DNA of 64,000 nt, taken from Acinetobacter silvestris. GTDB lineage: Bacteria; Pseudomonadota; Gammaproteobacteria; Pseudomonadales; Moraxellaceae. The notes under the pieces are model-generated. The model was not told the DNA's origin and did no database searches. It saw only the letters and a program-made list of their open reading frames with translations. Of the stretch, positions 36,150-48,333 are shown in pieces (positions within the stretch are counted from its first letter, which is position 1; each line of letters begins with the position of its first letter). The stretch lies in assembly GCF_002135235.1 (NCBI RefSeq), contig NZ_NEGB01000009.1, forward strand, positions 1-64,000, written 5' to 3'. The position numbers and the translations under genes were made by a program.

Positions 36150-36993
36150 TGGGCTGCTCCATCGCTAAGGAGTCCGAAAATAAAACCACAACATGATGTC
36201 CACCAGCTAGCTGTGCTGCAGGTTGTACATCTATTTGAGCAAATTCACCCGTATTATGTCGCATCACTTTAGATACAGTCCCAACTAAATAACCCGCAGG
36301 AAAATGCTGTCCTAGTCCAGAACTATACACTTTATCCCCCACCTTAATATTGGCACTAGTAGGTACATATTCCATTTTCAATCGTCCAAGGTCCCCTGTA
36401 CCCGTAACAATCGCACGCATACTTGAGCTTTCTAAACGCACTGAAAGTGAGTGCTCTTTGTCTGACAGCAACATAATACGGCTACTATGTGGATAGACAT
36501 TTATAATCTGCCCCATAATCCCTTTATCATCTAACACTGTCTGACCGACTTTGAGATGACTACTTGCACCGCGATTAATCACAATAATATGACGTAATGG
36601 ATCTGCATCGGTGCCAATCACTTCGGCAATTTCCATCCTTCCATCAATAATGAGGGGGGTATCTAAAAGACCGCGTAATCGAGTATTTTCAGCAGAAAGT
36701 TCGGAGAGTTTTTGCTGACGCACCTGTGCTTGCAACAATTCAGCTTGCATTGCAGTATTTTCACGGCGTAGCTGTGCTTCAGATTTGGTTTGTTGATTCA
36801 GCCATTCTTTCGACAAGACGGGATAACTTGCAAGAGCATAAATAGGATTATATGCCGCATACAAAACATCTCTTGCAGGTTGAATCACATGGGGCATGCG
36901 CCAATTAAAAAATAGCACAACCAAACATGTGATCACCGCAATAATGAACGAGCGAAAAGATGGCGATTGTCTTGAAAAGAGATTCGGTTGCAC
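36136..36993 (-). CDS. mreC: Rod-shape-determining protein MreC
   Basis: A 285-residue bitopic periplasmic protein. One membrane helix near residues 15-32 (FIIAVITCLVVLFFNWRM) is followed by a coiled coil (EAQLRRENTAMQAELLQAQV) and the beta-rich MreC domain (IGTDADPLRHIIVINRGASS, GDKVYSSGLGQHFPAGYLVG). It scaffolds the elongasome at the inner membrane. It lies 15 bp behind mreB. Confidence 0.92.
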   Translation of the reverse strand: MQPNLFSRQSPSFRSFIIAVITCLVVLFFNWRMPHVIQPARDVLYAAYNPIYALASYPVLSKEWLNQQTKSEAQLRRENTAMQAELLQAQVRQQKLSELSAENTRLRGLLDTPLIIDGRMEIAEVIGTDADPLRHIIVINRGASSHLKVGQTVLDDKGIMGQIINVYPHSSRIMLLSDKEHSLSVRLESSSMRAIVTGTGDLGRLKMEYVPTSANIKVGDKVYSSGLGQHFPAGYLVGTVSKVMRHNTGEFAQIDVQPAAQLAGGHHVVVLFSDSLAMEQPNVDR

Positions 36994-37008
36994 CGCCTCG
37001 TCCTTAGC

Positions 37009-38058
<1,050 letters not shown>

Positions 38059-38183
38059 TCAGTTAAACTTTATGTGGGCGCAGGATGGCAACTTTAACTA
38101 AATGTGATGCTTTGAACAAGTCAATCGCTTATTATAACGCATGATATTTTGAATTTTTTTTAATACTGATTAGGTACGACATC

Positions 38184-38498
38184 ATGTCAACAACAGATGC
38201 TCAGCATCCTGCAGACTTAAATGCACAAACAGTTTCAGCGATTGCCAATCTTGCTCGATTGTCGCTGAATGACACGCAATCTGCTGAATATGCTCAAAGT
38301 TTAAATAAAATCTTGGGAATGATGGACACATTAAAAGGCATTGATACCGAAGGTGTTGAGCCATTAAAGAGCCCATTCGATCACGCTCAACCCTTACGTC
38401 AAGATATTGTGACTGAAAGCAATCATCGTGAAGAATATCAAGCCATTGCCCCTGCAGTTCAAGATGGTTTGTATCTCGTACCACGTGTGATTGAATAA
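38184..38498 (+). CDS. gatC: Aspartyl/glutamyl-tRNA amidotransferase subunit C
   Basis: A 104-residue GatC: TVSAIANLARLSLNDTQSAE, LNKILGMMDTLKGIDTEGVE and PLRQDIVTESN are standard family features. GatC wraps GatA and GatB and stabilises the amidotransferase that converts misacylated Glu-tRNA(Gln) or Asp-tRNA(Asn). First gene of gatCAB, with gatA 51 bp downstream. Confidence 0.93.
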   Translation: MSTTDAQHPADLNAQTVSAIANLARLSLNDTQSAEYAQSLNKILGMMDTLKGIDTEGVEPLKSPFDHAQPLRQDIVTESNHREEYQAIAPAVQDGLYLVPRVIE

Positions 38499-38549
38499 TT
38501 TTCAATCAGCTCAACCTATTATTAAATTTAATCGTAAAGAATTGTACTC

Positions 38550-40028
38550 ATGACTGATTTACACCGCTTATCAATTCGTGAAATGACTGAAGGGTTAAAA
38601 AACGCTCAGTTCTCTTCGCGCGAGTTGACTCAACACTATTTAAATCGTATCGCAAAGATTGATACTCAAGTCAAATCTTATGTCACCGTGACTGCTGAAC
38701 AAGCATTGGCTCAAGCGGATGCTGCTGATGCTGTACTCAAATCGGGTACTGCTGGTATTTTGACGGGTATTCCTTTAGCGCATAAAGATATTTTCTGTAC
38801 CCAAGGCATTAAAACCTCTGCGGGTTCTAAAATGCTGGATAATTTTATTTCGCCTTATGACGCGACTGTCGTCGCAAAAGGCAAAGTCGCTGGTCTGATC
38901 ACTTTAGGTAAAGTGAATATGGACGAATTCGCCATGGGGTCGACCTCGGAGAATTCTTACTATGGCGCAACTGCAAATCCTTGGAACTTAAACCATGTTC
39001 CAGGTGGTTCATCAGGCGGTTCTGCTGCTGCTGTTGCTGCTGACCTTGCACCGTTTGCGACAGGTACAGATACTGGTGGTTCAATTCGTCAGCCTGCATC
39101 ATTCTGTGGTTTAACTGGTTTGAAACCTACGTATGGTCGTGTCTCTCGTTTCGGGATGATTGCTTATGCGTCATCACTAGACCAAGGTGGTCCACTGGCA
39201 CGTTCGGCTGAAGACTGTGCATATTTAATGAATGTGATTGCAGGTCATGATCAAAAAGATTCAACTTCTATGGAAAAAGACGTTGATGATTATGTTGCGA
39301 ACCTGAATGCGACAGCGGTTAAAGGCTTACGCATTGGTATTCCTAAACAATACTTTAACGTTACGGGTTTAGCTGCTGATGTTAAAGCACGTGTTGAAGA
39401 ATCATTAAAAAAATTAGAAGACATGGGTGCAACTTTGGTTGAGATTGATCTCGACATGGTTGAAAGCTATGTACCAACCTATTATTTGATTGCCCCTGCT
39501 GAAGCCTCTTCAAACTTGTCACGTTATGACGGCGTGCGTTATGGCTACCGTTGTGAAAAGCCTGTTGACCTAGAAGACCTTTATAAACGCTCACGTTCAG
39601 AAGGTTTTGGTGCAGAAGTACAACGTCGTATCCTGATTGGGACATATGCGTTATCTGCAGGTTATTACGATGCCTATTATGTCAAAGCACAAAAAGTACG
39701 TCGTTTAATTCAACAAGATTTCTTAAAAGCATTTGAAAATGTCGATGTGATTGCTGCACCGTCAGCACCGACCACCGCTTATAAAATTGGTGCGTCTTTA
39801 GACCCAGTTGAAATGTACTTGGGTGACATCTACACCATCGCAGTAAACTTAGCGGGTCTACCTGCCATTAATGCGCCTGTTGGTTTTGACTCAAATAACC
39901 TACCTGTTGGCTTACAGTTAATTGGTAACTATTGGTCAGAATCTCAATTGTTGTCTGTGGTACATCAGTACCAACAAGCAACTGATTGGCATACTCAACG
40001 TGCCACAATTGCTCAGGAGACAGTGTAA
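38550..40028 (+). CDS. gatA: Aspartyl/glutamyl-tRNA amidotransferase subunit A
   Basis: A 492-residue amidase. The Ser-cisSer-Lys triad is visible: Lys in [14 protein letters not shown], cis-Ser in [18 protein letters not shown] and nucleophile Ser in [16 protein letters not shown]. It releases ammonia from glutamine and delivers it to GatB. Its TAA overlaps the gatB ATG by one base (TAATG), which implies translational coupling. Confidence 0.95.
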   Translation: MTDLHRLSIREMTEGLKNAQFSSRELTQHYLNRIAKIDTQVKSYVTVTAEQALAQADAADAVLKSGTAGILTGIPLAHKDIFCTQGIKTSAGSKMLDNFISPYDATVVAKGKVAGLITLGKVNMDEFAMGSTSENSYYGATANPWNLNHVPGGSSGGSAAAVAADLAPFATGTDTGGSIRQPASFCGLTGLKPTYGRVSRFGMIAYASSLDQGGPLARSAEDCAYLMNVIAGHDQKDSTSMEKDVDDYVANLNATAVKGLRIGIPKQYFNVTGLAADVKARVEESLKKLEDMGATLVEIDLDMVESYVPTYYLIAPAEASSNLSRYDGVRYGYRCEKPVDLEDLYKRSRSEGFGAEVQRRILIGTYALSAGYYDAYYVKAQKVRRLIQQDFLKAFENVDVIAAPSAPTTAYKIGASLDPVEMYLGDIYTIAVNLAGLPAINAPVGFDSNNLPVGLQLIGNYWSESQLLSVVHQYQQATDWHTQRATIAQETV

Positions 40029-41479
40029 TGGCGAAGCTTATTGATGGTTGGGAAGTGGTCATTGGTTTAGAAATCCATACGCAACTACAAACCCATACTA
40101 AAATTTTCTCTGGTTCTTCGACTGAATTTGGTCAAGATCCGAATACGCAAGCTAGCCTTGTCGATTTAGCCATGCCAGGTGTTTTACCTGTACTCAACCA
40201 AGCCGTTGTCGATTTAGCGGTTCGTTTTGGTTTAGGAATTGATGCTTACATCGATCAAGCATCTGTGTTTGCACGTAAAAACTATTTTTACCCAGACTCA
40301 CCAAAAGGCTACCAAATCAGCCAGATGGATAATCCGATTGTTGGCTTAGGTCATGTCGACATTCAGCTTGAAGATGGCTCTGTGAAGCGTATTGGCGTGA
40401 CTCGTGCGCATTTAGAAGAAGATGCAGGTAAATCAATTCATGGTGCGGTTGCAGGCATGACCGGCATCGATTTAAACCGTGCATGTACACCTTTGCTTGA
40501 GATTGTCTCTGAACCTGATATGCGCTCAGTTGAAGAAGCGGTTGCTTATGTTAAAACCATTCATACTTTGGTGCGTTGGTTAGGCATTTCTGACGGCAAC
40601 ATGGCGGAAGGTTCTTTCCGTTGTGACTGTAACGTGTCTTTACGTCGTCCCGGCAATGAGTTTGGTACACGTTGTGAATTGAAAAACATCAACTCGTTCC
40701 GTTTCATTGAACAAGCGATTAATGTTGAAATTGAACGCCAAATGGACATTTTGGAAAGTGGCGGTTCAATCACTCAAGAAACGCGTTTGTTCGATCCTGT
40801 GAAAATGGAAACACGTTCAATGCGTTCTAAGGAAGAAGCCAACGATTATCGTTACTTCCCTGACCCTGACTTGTTACCTGTGATTATTACAGATGAACAA
40901 ATTGAGCGTATCCGTGCAGAACTTCCTGAACTTCCAGTCGCTCGTCGTACACGTTTTGTAGAAAGCTATGGTTTAACTGACTATGACTCGCATGTTCTGA
41001 CTTTATCGCGTGAAATGGCTGACTTCTATGAAGCGGTTGTAGTTGCGGCTGGTGGCGAGAAACAGGCGAAATTGGCTGCAAACTGGGTCATGGGTGAGTT
41101 CTCTGCTGCTTTAAACAAAGCCAGCTTAGAACTGCAAAACTCTCCTGTTTCTGCTGAGCAGTTGGGTGGCATGGTTGCTCGTATTGTCGATAACACGATT
41201 AGCGGTAAAATTGCGAAGCAAGTCTTCAGCTTTATGTGGGATGAAGGCAAAACTGCTGATGCCATTATTGCTGAAAAAGGCTTAAAGCAAGAAACTGATA
41301 CGGGTGCAATTGAAGCGATTATTAAAGATGTTCTTGCGGCCAACGAGAAGATGGTTGAAGAATTTAAAGCGGGTAAAGAGAAGGCTTTTAACGGTCTTGT
41401 CGGTCAAGTAATGAAAGCGTCTAAGGGTAAAGCTAACCCTGCGCAAGTCAATGAATTGATGAAGAAATTATTGGGTTAA
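40028..41479 (+). CDS. gatB: Aspartyl/glutamyl-tRNA amidotransferase subunit B
   Basis: A 483-residue GatB starting [20 protein letters not shown] at the ATG that overlaps the gatA stop. Typical stretches are [40 protein letters not shown] and the C-terminal YqeY-like tail with [20 protein letters not shown]. It binds the tRNA and performs the kinase and amidation steps. A terminator follows closely. Confidence 0.95.
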   Translation: MAKLIDGWEVVIGLEIHTQLQTHTKIFSGSSTEFGQDPNTQASLVDLAMPGVLPVLNQAVVDLAVRFGLGIDAYIDQASVFARKNYFYPDSPKGYQISQMDNPIVGLGHVDIQLEDGSVKRIGVTRAHLEEDAGKSIHGAVAGMTGIDLNRACTPLLEIVSEPDMRSVEEAVAYVKTIHTLVRWLGISDGNMAEGSFRCDCNVSLRRPGNEFGTRCELKNINSFRFIEQAINVEIERQMDILESGGSITQETRLFDPVKMETRSMRSKEEANDYRYFPDPDLLPVIITDEQIERIRAELPELPVARRTRFVESYGLTDYDSHVLTLSREMADFYEAVVVAAGGEKQAKLAANWVMGEFSAALNKASLELQNSPVSAEQLGGMVARIVDNTISGKIAKQVFSFMWDEGKTADAIIAEKGLKQETDTGAIEAIIKDVLAANEKMVEEFKAGKEKAFNGLVGQVMKASKGKANPAQVNELMKKLLG

Positions 41480-41499
41480 TTTAACTTTTTAAATTTAAT

Positions 41500-41530
41500 A
41501 AAAAAACCTCGATTTATCGGGGTTTTTTTA
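41500..41530 (+). terminator. Terminator after gatB
   Basis: AAAAAACCTCGA, loop TTTA, TCGGGGTTTTTTT (G-T pair in the stem) 20 bases after the gatB stop. Confidence 0.85.
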
Positions 41531-41564
41531 TATAATCATAAAAATCAATTTTAAATAAAACTTA

Positions 41565-42191
41565 ATGGAAACAATAACATCTATCAGCACAGGGATTAGT
41601 ATTATTGCTGCAATTATAGCAATTTTTCTTAATAAATACGTTTTTCATGAACATAAACGTAAAAAATTTAAAGCAGAATTAGAAAACTATGAAGAATATT
41701 TCAGTAAATACTACGACACTGAAACTTCAAAAAACTTGCCCTTACTTATAAGAGATAAAGCCGCACAAAATCTTACTCGATTACCTAATGTTAATTCAGA
41801 ACTTGTGAACTATTTTATAAATTTACATGAAAAATCATTAGTATCATTTGACAAAATTATAGATCACTTTAACTGGGGTGAAAAATTTATTAATATCAAA
41901 AAAGTATCATCACAGAAAAAATTTAAATTCACGCACAAATTTAAAATGCCAAAATTTATTAGAGCATTACACTATATTGGATATGTACTCTTTATCTTAT
42001 ATGCAATTGGATTGGTCACTAATTACCTATCAATCCCTTCTATTCCTTTTTGGTTAAAAGTAATTTTTAGTTTATGTTCTATCTTCTTGGCATTTATTTG
42101 CTTAAACAAAGCTGATGATATTACTGAAAGTTTTGAGTTTTTAAAACTAATAGATAAGGCTCAGTTAGATGAACTAGAAAGCACTATTTAA
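41565..42191 (+). CDS. Hypothetical membrane protein
   Basis: A 208-residue protein that I do not recognise. It has an N-terminal hydrophobic helix (SISTGISIIAAIIAIFLNKY), a charged middle part of about 110 residues, and two more helices (LHYIGYVLFILYAIGLVTNY, FWLKVIFSLCSIFLAFICLN). The DNA is more AT-rich than its gat neighbours and rich in Lys and Ile codons, which hints at acquired or fast-evolving sequence. It starts 35 bp after the gatB terminator, so needs its own promoter. Confidence 0.6.
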   Translation: METITSISTGISIIAAIIAIFLNKYVFHEHKRKKFKAELENYEEYFSKYYDTETSKNLPLLIRDKAAQNLTRLPNVNSELVNYFINLHEKSLVSFDKIIDHFNWGEKFINIKKVSSQKKFKFTHKFKMPKFIRALHYIGYVLFILYAIGLVTNYLSIPSIPFWLKVIFSLCSIFLAFICLNKADDITESFEFLKLIDKAQLDELESTI

Positions 42192-42318
42192 TTTGTCTTG
42201 TTCAGCCTAAATCCTTTTTTATGAGTAAATTTTAAAACCTATATTCTTTTACTTTCTCCTACAAAGGAAAAAGCACCACATCTGATTTTATGTAGGCTTG
42301 AGTTTAATAATAAATACT

Positions 42319-42338
42319 CCCTCTCTTTTAAGAGAGGG
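42319..42338. terminator. Hairpin downstream of hypothetical gene
   Basis: CCCTCTCTT, spacer TT, AAGAGAGGG. It lies 28 bp beyond the end of the minus-strand gene at 42366 and probably ends its transcript; the tail is only moderately T-rich. Confidence 0.55.
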
Positions 42339-42365
42339 TCATACAATTACTAGAGAAAGGTAAAA

Positions 42366-42890
42366 TTATTCACCCCGAATTATACCCAACTTACCCAAAA
42401 TATCAGGTGTTAAAAACGTCATCACTAATTTATTCAAATCCAAATAACGCACCACGCCCTGCAATTGCTGTTTTACTTCAGGGTTCTTAATAATCTCCTC
42501 ACCCGTACTACGCCCTAACTGCTGAAAACTTTCCCCAACCGCTTGTAAACCTTCCGTCTGAATCACGGCTTTGGTCTGCGCAGAACACTGTTCCACAAGC
42601 ACACGTTGTAAAACCTGAGCAAACTTTTGATCAAGCTGAGTCTTTTGCTCAGTCGTGACATTACTAAAAATTTTTAAATCAGGATGTGTAGCTAAAGCTA
42701 CAAATGTCCATTGCAATACCGTCGTTTTATCCGTTGCTGTGGTCGCTTTCACCAAACAATCACTCAACTGATCTACTGTTTGCCCTGCAACTGCAAATTG
42801 TGTAACTCCCAACAATGCAACTGCCATGAATAGAGAACGGCTTATAAGTGGATTTTTTTGGCGAAGAACAACAGAGGTATGGTGTGACAT
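42366..42890 (-). CDS. Hypothetical secreted/periplasmic protein
   Basis: A 174-residue protein from ATG at 42890, chosen over a TTG five codons upstream. A signal-peptide-like stretch (NPLISRSLFMAVALLGVTQF, AVAG) precedes a helical domain with two Cys that could form a disulfide (LSDCLVKATTATDKT and VLVEQCSAQTKAV). No known domain is recognised. It stands alone on the minus strand. Confidence 0.6.
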   Translation of the reverse strand: MSHHTSVVLRQKNPLISRSLFMAVALLGVTQFAVAGQTVDQLSDCLVKATTATDKTTVLQWTFVALATHPDLKIFSNVTTEQKTQLDQKFAQVLQRVLVEQCSAQTKAVIQTEGLQAVGESFQQLGRSTGEEIIKNPEVKQQLQGVVRYLDLNKLVMTFLTPDILGKLGIIRGE

Positions 42891-43170
42891 AAGAAGCACG
42901 CTCAAGCAAAATCAAATTCTTTGTATCACATCTGCTATCCATTCACCTGTTATGACTCTGTAACTTAAAGCCTCAAAGCTTGAGGTTAAAGCCTATCGCT
43001 TGAAACCCATAAAATCATTAATTAACAATTAATATCAGAGTTTTAGTTAAAAAAAATCACAATTATGCTTATAAAGCATCTGTTAAATATCTCTCTTCAA
43101 ACAACCTTTTTCACAGTATAATTACCGCAAACATATAACTTTGGTTTTCCAAACCATTTCTGAGTGCAGA

Positions 43171-44106
43171 ATGTCAAAAAATATCGCAACGCTCATTGGC
43201 TTTACTGCAATCTTACAATGGTCTTCTATCGTTGGATTACTCAAAACCATCAGTAGCAAGATTGGTGCTGATCTAGCGGTTACATTTATGTACACCCTCA
43301 GCGCCATCATTTTATTACTCTTGTTTCGTATTCCCAACTTAAAACAAATTTCTAAACACTATCTTGTTTTTGCCACCAGTTTATTTGTGGTCTATGAACT
43401 GTGTTTTTCCTATGCGATTGCGCTTGCACAAACACCTGAACAAGCCATCGAAATTAGTTTAGTCGGCTATTTATGGCCAAGCTTAGCCATTGCAACTTTA
43501 ATTATATTTAAAGAACTCAAATTTAATTTTTTAGTGGTGATTGGTCTTATCATTAGTTTAAGTGGAATTATTCTAATTCAAACGGGCAATGGTACTTTCA
43601 GCTGGACATCGGTATTACACAATATTCAGCAAAACCCGACTAGTTATATTTTAGCGCTGCTGGGTGCGAGTTTATGGGCATTATATTGTGTCATCACCAA
43701 AAAATACAGTAATGGACACAACCCCATTGCACTGTTTTTTCTGGTCGTTGCCATTGTACTGTGGTTAAAAATGCTGCTTTTACATGACATTAAAAGTATG
43801 CCTAGCATCGACACAACCACCCTTATTTATATGGCGATTTTATCCACCGTGACTGCATTGGGTTATGCCGCATGGAATATTGGTATTATCAAAGGGAATA
43901 TAACCATATTAGTGACCCTCTCTTATTTTAGCCCGGTTTTCTCGCCCTTCATTTCTATGCTGATTTTACAGACCAGTTTATCTAGCAACTTTTGGAGCGG
44001 TGCTATTTTAGTCACCTTTGGTTCATTGATTTGTTGGATTTCAACCAGCTGGCAACCCATCAAAGCCAAACTGCTTGCTCTAAAAATGAAATACACCTGT
44101 GATTAA
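43171..44106 (+). CDS. YddG-like aromatic amino acid exporter, second copy
   Basis: A 311-residue DMT transporter. ATG at 43171 gives MSKNIATLIGFTAILQWSSI, the usual YddG start; a TTG at 43141 would add ten residues. LFVVYELCFSYAIALAQTPE, LVGYLWPSLAIATLIIFKEL and AWNIGIIKGNITILVTLSYF line up with the paralogue at 3407 throughout. It probably exports aromatic amino acids or related compounds. The paralogues are 40 kb apart and clearly diverged, so the duplication is not recent. Confidence 0.82.
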   Translation: MSKNIATLIGFTAILQWSSIVGLLKTISSKIGADLAVTFMYTLSAIILLLLFRIPNLKQISKHYLVFATSLFVVYELCFSYAIALAQTPEQAIEISLVGYLWPSLAIATLIIFKELKFNFLVVIGLIISLSGIILIQTGNGTFSWTSVLHNIQQNPTSYILALLGASLWALYCVITKKYSNGHNPIALFFLVVAIVLWLKMLLLHDIKSMPSIDTTTLIYMAILSTVTALGYAAWNIGIIKGNITILVTLSYFSPVFSPFISMLILQTSLSSNFWSGAILVTFGSLICWISTSWQPIKAKLLALKMKYTCD

Positions 44107-44242
44107 CCCAATATCATTAAGCAAATTAAAAACATAAAAAGTTCGACTAAAGAAAATAATAAACACCTTAAAACGACACGTTTATTGTGCTATTTTTAAG
44201 CTAAAAGATCATATCAATCACATCAAAATAAAGGAAACATAC

Positions 44243-44821
44243 ATGTCAAAACAAATTTTAATGTTAGTGGGTGATTATGCTGAAGATTATGAAACTATGG
44301 TGCCCTTTCAGTTTCTAACAGCATTCGGTTATACCGTACATGCCGTGTGCCCAGACAAAAAAGCGGGTGACAGTATTGCAACCGCTATTCACGACTTTGA
44401 AGGTGAGCAAACCTACAGTGAAAAGCGTGGCCATAACTTTGCTATTAATTATGATTTCAATGCAGTCCATACGCAGGATTATGTCGGACTGGTTATTCCG
44501 GGTGGCCGCTCACCTGAATATTTGCGTATGAATAACCGCATTATTGCAATTGTCCGTGAATTTAATGCTGAAAAAAAACCCATTGCCTCTGTATGTCATG
44601 GTGCGCAGCTACTTGCTGCGGCTGATGTACTTCAAGGTCGTTTATGCTCTGCCTACCCTGCATGTGCCGCGGAAGTTAAACTTGCAGGCGGTCAATATGC
44701 AGATATTGCTGTAACTGAAGCGATCACCGATGGGCATTTGATTACTGCCCCTGCTTGGCCTGCACACCCTGCTTGGTTAGCGCAGTTTGTGAAAGCATTA
44801 GGCGCGACCATTACCCTTTAA
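44243..44821 (+). CDS. DJ-1/PfpI family protein
   Basis: A 192-residue protein of the DJ-1/PfpI superfamily. The nucleophilic Cys sits in the elbow [20 protein letters not shown], and the partner Glu lies in [17 protein letters not shown] near the start. Members act as deglycases, chaperones or proteases; which applies here cannot be read. It has a good AAGGAAA ribosome site and stands alone. Confidence 0.82.
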   Translation: MSKQILMLVGDYAEDYETMVPFQFLTAFGYTVHAVCPDKKAGDSIATAIHDFEGEQTYSEKRGHNFAINYDFNAVHTQDYVGLVIPGGRSPEYLRMNNRIIAIVREFNAEKKPIASVCHGAQLLAAADVLQGRLCSAYPACAAEVKLAGGQYADIAVTEAITDGHLITAPAWPAHPAWLAQFVKALGATITL

Positions 44822-44908
44822 CTTTAATAAAAAACAATCATCTAAAAACATACTCCGCTCATTCCACTACACGATGATGAAATGAGCTTTAGCAAAAGCT
44901 TAGAAGTT

Positions 44909-45745
44909 TTAACCATCTATTAACTGATGATGTATCGCTGGATGCTTATTCCAATACCAATAAAAATAGGCATTTTCAGTTTGTAATAATGTATGCGTAT
45001 TTACAGTGGTTTGATCTAACTGCCCCCAACATGCTCGCGCAGAATTACGATTATTATGCAAATCAATAAAATCCTGACCATTTACTTTAGGCCGAGATGG
45101 AATATATAAAGCCTGTCCCTGAGGAACCCATAAATCTGCTAAATAAATTTTTCCGAGTTTTGGCCAGTAACGTGCAACAGAAACTACCAATGGAAGCTCT
45201 TGATCTGTTGATGCAAAGATATGCGGGAAATCGTGGTGCTCTAAATCAGTACAAACAAAGGGAAATAAAGTTTTTCCTTCGCCTACTTTTTTGCCTAAAT
45301 CTAAATAAGGACACCAATGTCCTGCAAACATGCCATATTCATATTCAATTTGTGAAAGCGTTGCAACATGACTCTCTATTTTGATTGCCTCACCCTGTTT
45401 AACTAGGGTAATTCCAAATGCTACGGCATTCTTTCTCGTGGCCCACATAGGCTCATACTCGAACTGTGTGCCATCAAACTCTAATTGTATCTCTACACCA
45501 TATTTAGAATTAATCTTAGTTCCCAACTCTTTAGAAACGGTATATTCACGTCCCTTGGACTGAATCACTTTTCTCTTCGTTATTTTGAGTGGACTTAACC
45601 CTTTCGGCAAAGTAGACAAATACGTTGGTCGCCCTGCATCATTATAAAAATAAGGCGTTTGTTCGATATTGATCTCTATTTTTCGTTTTTCTCGATCTAA
45701 TAATGCTGGTTCAAAATAAATCGACTGTCCCATCAACTCATTCAT
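44909..45745 (-). CDS. Hypothetical protein
   Basis: A 278-residue protein without signal or membrane segments that I do not recognise. It is rich in aromatic residues (FYWYWNKHPAIHHQ near the end) and has a conserved-looking FAGHWCPYLDLG stretch in the middle. The adjacent gene encodes a lipoprotein on the same strand, 95 bp away. Its composition is ordinary for the genome. Confidence 0.6.
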   Translation of the reverse strand: MNELMGQSIYFEPALLDREKRKIEINIEQTPYFYNDAGRPTYLSTLPKGLSPLKITKRKVIQSKGREYTVSKELGTKINSKYGVEIQLEFDGTQFEYEPMWATRKNAVAFGITLVKQGEAIKIESHVATLSQIEYEYGMFAGHWCPYLDLGKKVGEGKTLFPFVCTDLEHHDFPHIFASTDQELPLVVSVARYWPKLGKIYLADLWVPQGQALYIPSRPKVNGQDFIDLHNNRNSARACWGQLDQTTVNTHTLLQTENAYFYWYWNKHPAIHHQLIDG

Positions 45746-45840
45746 CCTAATTATCCTGTTATTTTAATTTTTGTTCGGTCAGATACATAGAGCGTTTAAT
45801 TTCATTTTAATATTTTACTAAACGCTCTAGCTTCATGGTC

Positions 45841-46866
45841 TTATTTCAACTGCTTTAACATATGCTTCGCTCCAGTGTGATTCTGATTGGCTAAATTTTG
45901 TAAAATACCCGCAGCCTTAGCTTTAGGATTAGAAAATTTACTACTATATGCAGGCACACTGGTTAAACAACGTGCGAATAACACTCCCGATTCAGCATAA
46001 GCATTTATTCCACTTGAACCATACAACTTGCCATAATTATAGGCTTTTTCAGCATTATTACAGGCACTCACCTGATTTTGACCTTTGTTTAGATCTTTAC
46101 GTGCCGCAACAAATAATTTCATCTGTTGAGTTTGCGGTTTTTCCACAATTTTTTCAGGTGGTTTGATCGGGGTTTCTACAACTTTTTCAGGCGGCTTGAC
46201 TGCAGTTTCAGATTGCTGCTGGTTACGGTTTTGATTCGCTTGCTGATTGCTCTTCTTCTCTTCCGCTTTCTTTTGAGCTGCGGTATTTAAAGCCGTATTT
46301 TTATTACTTTGATTTTCTGCTTTGGTTTTTTTCACCGTTACAGTACTAATCGTACTGCTATAAAATTTTTTAACTTCGTCAGCAGACATCATTTTGGTTT
46401 GTAAACTGACGACACGTGTCTCACCATGGGCATCTAACTTACGTTCCGCGACTGGTTCGATAGAAACGATCCAGCGTTGCCCATCCTGTTGCAGACACTG
46501 ATAGGCACCAATCCCCTGATGAACACTACTATATGTTGATAGTAATTTTCTCGTCCAAGACTCTCTAATCATGCTCATCGAACTTTTCTGTATGAGAGAA
46601 AACTTTCCGCCTTTTGCACTGCAATAACTACTTAAATATTTTTTAGGAATTAACGATTGCACCTCCTGATTACTTTGTTTCGGATCCCAATAATAAACAT
46701 ATTCTTTTGCTGCGCCATTCGTCGCATTTATATTTTTTTGATCAATGAGCTCCTGAGCAGAGCCAAATTTTTGCAGTGAATCGGAGTTAATACCGCCCAT
46801 ACTGGTACAACCATGTAAAGCCATGCCTACTACGCTACCCGTCAGGATAAGTACTTTGAAGTTCAC
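45841..46866 (-). CDS. Hypothetical lipoprotein with low-complexity middle
   Basis: A 341-residue lipoprotein: signal MNFKVLILTGSVVGMALHGC with Cys20 as the lipidated residue. The N-terminal half (YVYYWDPKQSNQEVQSLIPK and on) looks like a folded domain with Cys pairs. A Lys/Gln/Asn-rich linker with PPEKVVETPIKPPEKIVEKP repeats spans about residues 180-250. The C-terminal ~85 residues (SACNNAEKAYNYGKLYGSSG) look like a helical repeat of Sel1/TPR kind. No exact family is recognised; an envelope role is likely. Confidence 0.6.
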   Translation of the reverse strand: MNFKVLILTGSVVGMALHGCTSMGGINSDSLQKFGSAQELIDQKNINATNGAAKEYVYYWDPKQSNQEVQSLIPKKYLSSYCSAKGGKFSLIQKSSMSMIRESWTRKLLSTYSSVHQGIGAYQCLQQDGQRWIVSIEPVAERKLDAHGETRVVSLQTKMMSADEVKKFYSSTISTVTVKKTKAENQSNKNTALNTAAQKKAEEKKSNQQANQNRNQQQSETAVKPPEKVVETPIKPPEKIVEKPQTQQMKLFVAARKDLNKGQNQVSACNNAEKAYNYGKLYGSSGINAYAESGVLFARCLTSVPAYSSKFSNPKAKAAGILQNLANQNHTGAKHMLKQLK

Positions 46867-47092
46867 TGATGCTTCTCAATAATGCCGAATTAAAGAAAAT
46901 ATATCAAAAACACATAAAAGACAAAATGTATGACATTGATTTTAATAATTATTCATCAATGTTTAATTTGATTTTATACTTAAAATTGTAGAATAAATGC
47001 CAAATAAAACCTCAATTCATGTCAAAACACTGACCACTGAACATTTATTTATACCTTTTATCGCAATTTAAATAAATTTGAAGCTCAAAATA

Positions 47093-47113
47093 AAACCCGC
47101 AAATTGCGGGTTT
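47093..47113 (-). terminator. Terminator after sbmA
   Basis: AAACCCGC, loop AATTT, GCGGGTTT then TATTTT when read on the minus strand, 27 bp beyond the sbmA stop. Confidence 0.8.
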
Positions 47114-47139
47114 AAACAAATCTAAAGAAATTTTAAAGC

Positions 47140-48333
47140 TTAATCTTTTAAAACTGCTTCAAACGATTTTAGACGTTTATAAATAGATAACAATTCAATA
47201 ATCGTCGGCCATGAACTAATCAGGTACTGAAATGAACTTCTGACTTGATCAAAGACATTATTAATTTGCGACATTAAACCTAAGGTCATCTTACCCGCAG
47301 CAATGCTGGGGAATAACACAAATAAACTATAAATATTATCTAACTGTAAATACCAAATACGCGCTAAATTAAAATACACATAATGAAAATACAAACGGAA
47401 ATAGTTAAAACGTACCTTACCAAACAACTCTTTTAACGTCTGTGGGTCAGCCCGATCAGCATGATCCTCCCCATAAACCAACTCTTTACGGTAAGCAGCT
47501 TCTACTTTCTGATTATTAAATTCTAAACCTGGTAACTTAATACCAATTGCTGCTAATACCACAGTACCAAACAGCGCCCAAACAATAGCAGCCCAGACCA
47601 ACGAATGCGGAATAGCGCCGACTATAGGCAAGGCTGTAACATGTTCAGATAACTTAAACAAAATTGGTAAAAAAGCAATCAGCGTCATGACTGCTTTAAT
47701 AAAGTTAACACCCAAGTTTTCCATTGTCGTTGCAAAACGCATCGTATCTTCTTGAATACGCTGCGATGCACCTTCAATATGACGTAATCGGATCCAATGT
47801 TCCGTATAATATTCATTCATTGCGGTACGCCAACGGAAAATATAATGGCTAACAAAGAACGAATTTAGAATCGACAAGGTCACGGCAACCATCGCAATAT
47901 ATAAAAAGGTCAGAACCCCTAAATACAAATCTTTGACATCCCCACCATGTTCTAACATTTTTTGGATTAAATCATAAAATGGGTTGTACCATGCATTAAT
48001 CAATACCCCCACTTGTACGCCAAACCAAATATTGAATAAAATAAATGCAGAACCCCACACCGACCATTTTTGCCAAGTGTTTTTAGATTTTACTTGCCAA
48101 AAAACTGCAAAAATTGCCGTCGAGACAAAGAACCATAAATAAAACCATAAAAACTGTGCTGACCAAAATCGCGTTACATCTACAGGCAATTCTGCTGTTG
48201 CATAATTGACTGGAAAGCCAATAAATGTACCCCATGTCTTTCCACCGGAGTACCATAAAACTAAATTGATGATAAACCAAATCACCAACGTACTAATAAA
48301 CCACCGTGGATTCGGGAAAAATGACTTAAACAT
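47140..48333 (-). CDS. sbmA: SbmA/BacA-family peptide transporter
   Basis: A 397-residue inner-membrane protein following E. coli SbmA throughout: [12 protein letters not shown] at the start, [60 protein letters not shown] and [17 protein letters not shown]. SbmA imports proline-rich antimicrobial peptides, microcins and related compounds by proton symport and has no ATPase domain, as here. Single gene with its own terminator. Confidence 0.93.
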   Translation of the reverse strand: MFKSFFPNPRWFISTLVIWFIINLVLWYSGGKTWGTFIGFPVNYATAELPVDVTRFWSAQFLWFYLWFFVSTAIFAVFWQVKSKNTWQKWSVWGSAFILFNIWFGVQVGVLINAWYNPFYDLIQKMLEHGGDVKDLYLGVLTFLYIAMVAVTLSILNSFFVSHYIFRWRTAMNEYYTEHWIRLRHIEGASQRIQEDTMRFATTMENLGVNFIKAVMTLIAFLPILFKLSEHVTALPIVGAIPHSLVWAAIVWALFGTVVLAAIGIKLPGLEFNNQKVEAAYRKELVYGEDHADRADPQTLKELFGKVRFNYFRLYFHYVYFNLARIWYLQLDNIYSLFVLFPSIAAGKMTLGLMSQINNVFDQVRSSFQYLISSWPTIIELLSIYKRLKSFEAVLKD